DNA from: Oscillospiraceae bacterium
GTDB lineage: Bacteria; Bacillota; Clostridia; Oscillospirales; Oscillospiraceae
Assembly: GCA_017410075.1 (NCBI GenBank)
Contig: JAFQRK010000033.1
Span: 1-36,872, forward strand
Length of the DNA stretch: 36,872 nt
Direction: 5' to 3'
Shown here: positions 31,859 to 36,872 of the stretch, piece after piece
Numbering within the stretch: the first letter of the stretch is position 1
Layout of the letters: each line of letters starts with the position of its first letter
The notes under the pieces: generated by a model
Told to the model about the DNA's origin: nothing
The model's input: only the letters and a program-made list of their open reading frames with translations
Database searches by the model: none
Translations under genes and position numbers: made by a program

Positions 31859-33835
31859 TTAGTTCTCGTAAAAGCTGTCAATGGATGCGATCAATGCGTC
31901 CAGCGCTTCCTTGACAGTTGTGTTCTTGATCTGCGCACCTGCTGTGGCAGTATTGCCGCCGCCGCCCAAAGGCTCCAGGATCATCTGGACATTGGCATTG
32001 CCAATGGAGCGGGCAGAGATATACACATTTTCCTCATCCGGATACAGCACGAAAGAGGCTGTGATGCCGGAAATATTCAGCAGTTCATCTGCCGCCTGGG
32101 CAGCCAAAGCCCGGGAGGTGGTGGAATTCAGCGCCGCCACCGCCAGCTCCTGCCGGTACAGCCGGGCAGACTTGATGATCTGGTACTTGGCCATAGTATT
32201 CTGGAAATCGCTCTGCAGCAGCTTCTTGACCTCTACCGTATCTGCGCCCCATTGCTTCAGCACAGCAGCAGCCTCAAAGGTGCGCTCGCCGGTACGGACA
32301 TTGAAGCTCTTGGTATCCAGGAAAATACCGGCCAGCAGACTCTTGCTCTCAATAGGCAGCACATCTGCCTTCTCCACCGCGTACTGCAGCAGCTCCGTTA
32401 CCAGTTCGGAGGCGGAGGATGCATAGGGCTCATGGAGATTCAGCACCACCGGATTGATATAATCCGCGGCTCTGCGGTGGTGATCCACCACACATACCTT
32501 GGAAATGGCCTCCAGAAGCGGTCTGCACTCCACCTGGTCAGGGCGGTTGGTATCCACCACGATCAGAATGCTGTGGCTGTCTGCCTGCAGCAGCGCGTCC
32601 TGTCCGGTAATAAAGGTCTGGGCGTACTCCGGCACATTTTGAATTTCGTCGATCAGATTCTGGGCGGCGTTATTCTCCGCATCCAGAACGATGTATGCCT
32701 TTTTGCCCTTCTTGCGGCACATACAGCTGATGCCCACTGCCGCACCCACAGCGTCCAGATCTGCGTTGCTGTGTCCCATAATGAACACCTGGCTGCTCTG
32801 GCTGATCAGCTCCATCATGGAATTGGCAGTAACACGGGCCTTGACCTTGCTTCTGCGGTCAGCCTCCATTGCGCGGCCACCATAGAAGCTGAAATTATAG
32901 CGATCCTTGATGACTGCCTGATCGCCGCCGCGGCTCAGCGACATTTCGATAGACAGGGCAGCAAATTCATAGCTTTCCTCAAAATTAACACCGTCGACAC
33001 CAATGCCGATGGAAATGGAAGCTGCCAAACCGGAAGGATTCTCTACCTCATGGATATCCTCCAGCAGAGAGAACTTTTCCTCCATAGCCCGCTTCAGATC
33101 CCGTTTCTCAAAAATGAACAGGAAGCGGTTACGCTCCAGCTTACGCAGCAGGCCGTGGAAATCCTCCGTCCACTTGGAGATCACATCGTTGATCCGGGCA
33201 TTCAGGCTGGAGATTCCGCCTTCTGTCAGGTTTTTCGTCAACTCCTCGTAGTTGTCCACCAAGATGATGGATACCACCGGACGGGAGCGAACATACTCAT
33301 CCCGAACCTGATACAGCTCCGTCAGATCGCTGAAATACAGCATACCCATCGCAGTGTTCTCCGGATCATCTGCGCGCACTACGCTGCCGTAGACACGGTA
33401 GCGGCGGCCGCTCAGTGTAACATCATAGGAAAATTCGTTTTTACCGGAAATCAGCCAATCCAGCGTCAGCTTGGGAACAAAGCTGCTCAGACGCTGCTCC
33501 AGATACCGATCCTGATAGCCGGTGATCTTGCAAAACTGCTCATTGGCCCAGAGGATGCTTTCATCACCCAGGCGCACCAGAACCATCGGAAACGGCGTTT
33601 CCGCACCGCCGGGATTCTCCGGCACATTGAAGGAATTTTTCACAAAATTCTGCAGCACCTTATACCGGCGGACGCGGCAGAAAACATAGAACGCGCCTAC
33701 CGCTGCAGCAACTGCAGCTTCCGCTATGGCCAGCGTGTAATTGCGGAACAAAACTGCTCCCACCACAAACAGCGCCATTGCAGCGAAATACACCCACAGA
33801 CCGGGCCAAAATGTCTTTCCCAGCTTCTTGTTCAA
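31859..33835 (-). CDS. gdpP: Cyclic-di-AMP phosphodiesterase GdpP
   Basis: The 658-residue membrane protein hydrolyses cyclic di-AMP. Two membrane helices (about residues 9-28 and 31-50) are followed by a PAS-like domain, a degenerate GGDEF domain and a DHH-DHHA1 phosphodiesterase. Metal motifs are VFIMGHSNADLDAVGAAVGI, IVVDTNRPDQ and VCVVDHHRRA, with GGGGNTATAGAQI at the end. The start is a TTG at 33835 after GGGAGG; the frame is open to 33922, but that region contains the promoter. The resulting length matches known GdpP. It heads the operon gdpP-rplI-dnaB-tilS-hpt-ftsH, the standard gdpP-rplI-dnaB order. Confidence 0.93.
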   Translation of the reverse strand: MNKKLGKTFWPGLWVYFAAMALFVVGAVLFRNYTLAIAEAAVAAAVGAFYVFCRVRRYKVLQNFVKNSFNVPENPGGAETPFPMVLVRLGDESILWANEQFCKITGYQDRYLEQRLSSFVPKLTLDWLISGKNEFSYDVTLSGRRYRVYGSVVRADDPENTAMGMLYFSDLTELYQVRDEYVRSRPVVSIILVDNYEELTKNLTEGGISSLNARINDVISKWTEDFHGLLRKLERNRFLFIFEKRDLKRAMEEKFSLLEDIHEVENPSGLAASISIGIGVDGVNFEESYEFAALSIEMSLSRGGDQAVIKDRYNFSFYGGRAMEADRRSKVKARVTANSMMELISQSSQVFIMGHSNADLDAVGAAVGISCMCRKKGKKAYIVLDAENNAAQNLIDEIQNVPEYAQTFITGQDALLQADSHSILIVVDTNRPDQVECRPLLEAISKVCVVDHHRRAADYINPVVLNLHEPYASSASELVTELLQYAVEKADVLPIESKSLLAGIFLDTKSFNVRTGERTFEAAAVLKQWGADTVEVKKLLQSDFQNTMAKYQIIKSARLYRQELAVAALNSTTSRALAAQAADELLNISGITASFVLYPDEENVYISARSIGNANVQMILEPLGGGGNTATAGAQIKNTTVKEALDALIASIDSFYEN

Positions 33836-33890
33836 GTTTCTCGCCTCCCAAATGGGTATCAAACCCCATAGTACTCTCACTATAACGAAT

Positions 33891-33919
33891 ATTATAGCAA
33901 ACTCAGACACAATACGCAA
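33891..33919 (-). promoter_or_regulatory. gdpP operon promoter
   Basis: On the minus strand TTGCGT (33914-33919), 17 bp and TATAAT (33891-33896). It supports the TTG start at 33835. Confidence 0.75.
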
Positions 33920-34011
33920 CAAATTTTATCAGATTTTCCGGGAAATTCTTACAAACACTTCCGGGAAAAACCGACAGAAAAATAATGGTATACTTTCCCC
34001 CATAAATGTGT

Positions 34012-34164
34012 TATACTATCGGTACAGGCGCCGGGTGCAGAGTCCCGGGCAATTTTACTGTTCATAAACACGCAGACGTTTTCCTCCAAAATGGCGATAC
34101 GGGGTCGGCTTGGAGGCAGATGGCTGCTTACTTGTTATGTTTTAAAACGAAAGGAGCAAACATT
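34012..34164 (+). promoter_or_regulatory. RNase J promoter region and structured leader
   Basis: A -10-like TATACT (34012-34017) has no convincing -35. The leader contains CCGGG (34031-34035)/CCCGG (34044-34048) and CCTCCAA (34083-34089)/TTGGAGG (34110-34116) stems, then AAAGGAG before the start. Such stems could take part in self-regulation by RNase J. The rest of 33836-34164 shows no gene. Confidence 0.4.
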
Positions 34165-35820
34165 TTGTCTGAAAAACTGAAGATCATCCCCCTTGGCGGC
34201 CTGGACGAGATCGGCAAGAATATTACCGTTTTGGAATACGGCAAAGATATGATCATCGTGGACTGCGGTGTCGGTTTTCCGGAGGAGGATATGTACGGTG
34301 TGGATCTGGTGATCCCCGATTTTTCCTATCTTGTGGCAAACCAGAAGAAGCTGCGGGGAATGTTTATCACCCACGGTCACGAAGACCACATCGGCTCTAT
34401 CCCCTACTGTATGCTGCAGGTCAACTGTCCCATCCACGGCACCGCTATGACCAACGGTCTGATCAAGCTGAAGCTGGAGGAGCGGCATCTGGCCGATACT
34501 GTGAAGCTGATCACCCACAAGCCCGGCGATGTTGTAAAGGCCGGCTGCTTCACCGTGGAATTCATCCATGTCAATCACTCTATCGCAGATGCGGTAGCCT
34601 TCGCCATCCACACCCCCGTAGGCACAGTTGTTATGACCGGTGACTTCAAGATCGACCCCACCGCCCAGGGCGGTATGACCGATCTGGCACGGCTGGGCGA
34701 GCTGGGCAATGAGGGCGTGCTGGCGCTGCTGTGCGATTCCACCAATGTGGACCGTGACGGCTACACCCCCAGCGAAAACATCGTGGCAGAAAGCCTTGAC
34801 CGCCAGTTCAAAAACTGTGATCAGCGGATCATTGTCACTACCTTTGCCTCCAATATGCACCGTATCCAGGCTGTGCTGGCCACCGCCCAGAGATACGGCC
34901 GCAAGGTCGCCGTCACCGGCAGAAGTATGGAAAATATGCTGAAGGTCGCCCAGGAGCTGGGCTATCTGAAGGTCAAGCCCGGTACGCTGGTTGACCTAAA
35001 TGCCACCAAGAGCCTGCCCAATAACAAGGTGGTCATCGTTTCCACCGGCTCTCAGGGCGAAAATATGTCAGCGCTGTACCGGATGGCTTTTTCCACCCAT
35101 AAGCAGGTGGATATCGTAGCCGGCGACCGGATCATCATCTCCGCCTCTGCCATCCCCGGCAACGAAAAGGCGGTTTCCCGCATTATCAACGAGCTGTGCC
35201 GCAAGGGTGCAGATGTGGTCTATGAAAAGAGCGAGGGTCTGCATGTTTCCGGCCACGCCTGCCGGGAGGAGCTGAAGATCGTCCACGCTTTGACCAAGCC
35301 CAAATTCTTCATCCCCGTCCACGGTGAGCAGCGGCATCTGCAGCTGCACGCCCGGCTTGCCAAGATGATGGGCATGAACCCCAGAAACATTCTCATTGGC
35401 GAGATCGGCAGCGTATTTGAGCTGTCTGCAAGAACCTGCAAGCTAAACGGCGCTGTTCCTGCCGGCAAGGTATTCGTAGACGGCACCGGCATCGGTGATG
35501 TGGGCAGCGTGGTGCTGCGCGACCGCAAGCATTTGGCGCAGGACGGTATGATCGTGGTATGTGTCAATCTCAGCAGCCAGGACGGCAGCATCATCACCGG
35601 ACCGGATATCATCACTCGCGGCTTTGTGTATGTCAAGGAGTCTGAGGAGCTGATGGAGGAGCTGCGGGAAGTGGCTCTGGAGGCCATTGAGCGGTGCAGC
35701 CGCCGGCGCAGCAGAGACTTCGCCACCATCAAATCCGCTATCAAGAACGATCTGTCGGGCTATCTTTACAAGCATACCAAGCGCAACCCCATGATCCTGC
35801 CCGTCATTGTGGAGATTTAA
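34165..35820 (+). CDS. rnjA: Ribonuclease J
   Basis: The 551-residue metallo-beta-lactamase/beta-CASP nuclease matures and decays RNA by 5'-3' exonuclease and endonuclease action. The zinc site is FITHGHEDHIGSIPY, with further ligands in VNHSIADAV and the VVMTGDFKID block. The beta-CASP part includes LLCDSTNVDRDGYTPSE, VSTGSQGENMSALYRM, VSGHACREE and FIPVHGEQRHLQLHA. A C-terminal domain follows. The start is TTG at 34165, 8 nt after AAGGAG; this gives a length close to RNase J1 (about 555). Confidence 0.94.
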   Translation: MSEKLKIIPLGGLDEIGKNITVLEYGKDMIIVDCGVGFPEEDMYGVDLVIPDFSYLVANQKKLRGMFITHGHEDHIGSIPYCMLQVNCPIHGTAMTNGLIKLKLEERHLADTVKLITHKPGDVVKAGCFTVEFIHVNHSIADAVAFAIHTPVGTVVMTGDFKIDPTAQGGMTDLARLGELGNEGVLALLCDSTNVDRDGYTPSENIVAESLDRQFKNCDQRIIVTTFASNMHRIQAVLATAQRYGRKVAVTGRSMENMLKVAQELGYLKVKPGTLVDLNATKSLPNNKVVIVSTGSQGENMSALYRMAFSTHKQVDIVAGDRIIISASAIPGNEKAVSRIINELCRKGADVVYEKSEGLHVSGHACREELKIVHALTKPKFFIPVHGEQRHLQLHARLAKMMGMNPRNILIGEIGSVFELSARTCKLNGAVPAGKVFVDGTGIGDVGSVVLRDRKHLAQDGMIVVCVNLSSQDGSIITGPDIITRGFVYVKESEELMEELREVALEAIERCSRRRSRDFATIKSAIKNDLSGYLYKHTKRNPMILPVIVEI

Positions 35821-35853
35821 CAACTTTCACAGATGTGGTTAACTATGCAACAA

Positions 35854-36034
35854 GGCCCCCTCTCCTCCGCGCTAAGTGCCGCCGCTATGCGGCGGTTGCG
35901 CTCTGTACGCCCGCCTGCGGGCGGGTGTGTCGAGGGGGCTGGCTGCCCTCCAGGGCAGACTGGGGGAGAGATTTTCTCTTCTCTCCCTCCGTCTTCGCCT
36001 GCGGCGAATCCACCTCCCTCATCAGAGGGAGGCT
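35854..36034. repeat. Composite palindromic repeat, copy B
   Basis: Bases 35854-35942 are the reverse complement of the end of copy A (26135-26314) with one visible mismatch, including the CCGCCGC/GCGGCGG and CGCCCGC/GCGGGCG stems. The outer part differs in sequence but keeps the plan, ending in CCTCCCTC-ATCA-GAGGGAGG. It lies between RNase J and the dihydrouridine synthase gene and holds no gene. Confidence 0.8.
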
Positions 36035-36062
36035 TGCTGATATGTCATTTTAGGAGATACAT

Positions 36063-36872
36063 ATGCGTTACTATTTCGCCCCAATGGAGGGCATCACCGA
36101 CAGCATTTTCCGCAGAGCGCATCACCGCCATTTCGGCGGTGTGGATCGCTACTATATGCCCTTTCTGTCCCCAACCGTTCATCGCAGCCTGACCCACAAG
36201 GAGGATCGGGAGCTGCCGATGGCAGACAGTGAAGATTTTATCGCCATTCCTCAGATTTTGACCAAGGTTGCCGACGATTTTCTCTGGGCAGCGCAGGTCT
36301 GTGCCGATCGGGGTTATGATGAGGTCAATCTCAATGTAGGCTGCCCCTCCGGTACGGTGGTATCCAAGGGGAAAGGCAGCGGTATGCTGCGGGATCCGGG
36401 CGCATTGGATGCCTTTTTGGAGGAGATCTTCTCCAAATCCCCCCTTCCCGTTTCCGTCAAGACCCGACTGGGCTTGGAAGATCCCGACGAATTCCCGGCA
36501 ATTTTGGAAATCTTCAACCGCTATCCCATTAAGGAGCTGACCGTCCATCCCAGAGTGCGCAAGCAGTTCTACGACGGCGGCATTTTCGAAGAAGGCTTCA
36601 CCTATGCTGTAGAAAACAGCCGAAATCCCCTCTGCTTTAATGGCGATATTTTGGTTTTTGACCATATTGACCGCATTGCGCAAAAATATCCCCAAGTGCA
36701 AGCCGTGATGATCGGTCGCGGTCTTGTAGGCAATCCCGGTATGCTGGTGGGCGGCACAGATGTGCAGAAGCTGGAAAAATTCCACAACGAGCTGCTGGAC
36801 ACCTATACCGTCGTCTTCGGCGGCAGCAGAAATGCCATATTCCGGCTGAAAGAAAACTGGCATTTCCTCATC
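36063..36872 (+). CDS. tRNA-dihydrouridine synthase, 3' end missing
   Basis: The open frame continues to the window edge (270 codons). It begins MRYYFAPMEGITDSIFRRAH, the FMN-binding start of Dus enzymes. It contains VNLNVGCPSGTVVSKGKGSG with the catalytic Cys, then VSVKTRLGLED, ELTVHPRVRKQFYDG with the conserved His, FNGDILVFD and VMIGRGLVGNPGML. The enzyme reduces uridine to dihydrouridine in tRNA with FMN and NADPH. Which Dus subtype it is cannot be told. TAGGAG precedes the ATG. Confidence 0.92.
   Translation, partial: MRYYFAPMEGITDSIFRRAHHRHFGGVDRYYMPFLSPTVHRSLTHKEDRELPMADSEDFIAIPQILTKVADDFLWAAQVCADRGYDEVNLNVGCPSGTVVSKGKGSGMLRDPGALDAFLEEIFSKSPLPVSVKTRLGLEDPDEFPAILEIFNRYPIKELTVHPRVRKQFYDGGIFEEGFTYAVENSRNPLCFNGDILVFDHIDRIAQKYPQVQAVMIGRGLVGNPGMLVGGTDVQKLEKFHNELLDTYTVVFGGSRNAIFRLKENWHFLI

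Noticed and set aside
32252..33871. 539-codon plus-strand frame opposite gdpP
   Set aside because: GdpP has all DHH motifs, a promoter and standard neighbours on the minus strand.

Overview
The window looks like gut Clostridia DNA (Firmicutes, probably Oscillospirales/Ruminococcaceae-like). The support is a GC-rich host background, strong AGGAGG-type ribosome binding sites, many TTG starts, the clustered order gdpP-rplI-dnaB-tilS-hpt-ftsH, an L-box riboswitch before lysA, a dlt-like operon and RNase J. Taxonomy is inferred from gene content only.

Layout. (1) 1-238 is AT-rich (about 30% GC by hand count) and holds the ends of remA (DUF370) and rpoZ. It is abruptly joined to the 3' third of a GC-rich pgk, most likely a chimeric contig end. 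The pgk 3' end carries a 126-bp hairpin-rich insertion flanked by a 31-bp direct repeat. (2) 899-4759 is host chromosome: tpiA, a Sua5/TsaC-type gene, coaE and an M18 aminopeptidase. (3) 4789-13908 is a complete 9,120-bp transposon with 18-bp perfect terminal inverted repeats and a 10-bp target duplication. It sits in the loop of the aminopeptidase terminator. It carries an IS4-type transposase, a TnpC/DUF6262-like small protein, an abi remnant, a VanG-type glycopeptide-resistance-like cluster (vanR, vanS, a membrane-anchored C39-like cysteine peptidase, a D-Ala-D-Ser-type ligase and a soluble serine/alanine racemase) and an ISL3-like protein that seems to lack catalytic acids. (4) 13909-15555 holds the other half of the terminator, palindromic debris, a rodA-type gene and tRNA-Lys/tRNA-Gln. 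(5) 15578-23160 is a minus-strand operon: transglutaminase-like protein, Asp/Glu-racemase-family protein, adenylating enzyme, carrier protein, MBOAT, SGNH protein, lipoprotein and C_GCAxxG_C_C protein. This is a divergent dlt-like envelope pathway. (6) 23182-26131 holds a CBS-pair protein, lysA with a lysine riboswitch, and a hemolysin III/PAQR gene. (7) 26325-33919 is the minus-strand housekeeping cluster gdpP-rplI-dnaB-tilS-hpt-ftsH. (8) 34012-36872 holds RNase J with a structured leader and a truncated tRNA-dihydrouridine synthase. Two near-identical palindromic repeats lie at 26135-26314 and 35854-36034 in opposite orientation.

The system most worth attention is the transposon. The VanR/VanS pair and the duplicated VanR-box-like sites before vanR and before the effector genes predict an inducible operon making D-Ala-D-Ser peptidoglycan termini. 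The usual VanX, VanY or VanXY peptidase is missing, and a C39-fold cysteine peptidase occupies a place in the operon. The racemase is a free soluble domain with the Asn that marks VanT serine racemases. The dlt-like operon is a second candidate: an amino acid adenylation/carrier/MBOAT set linked to an Asp/Glu-type racemase.
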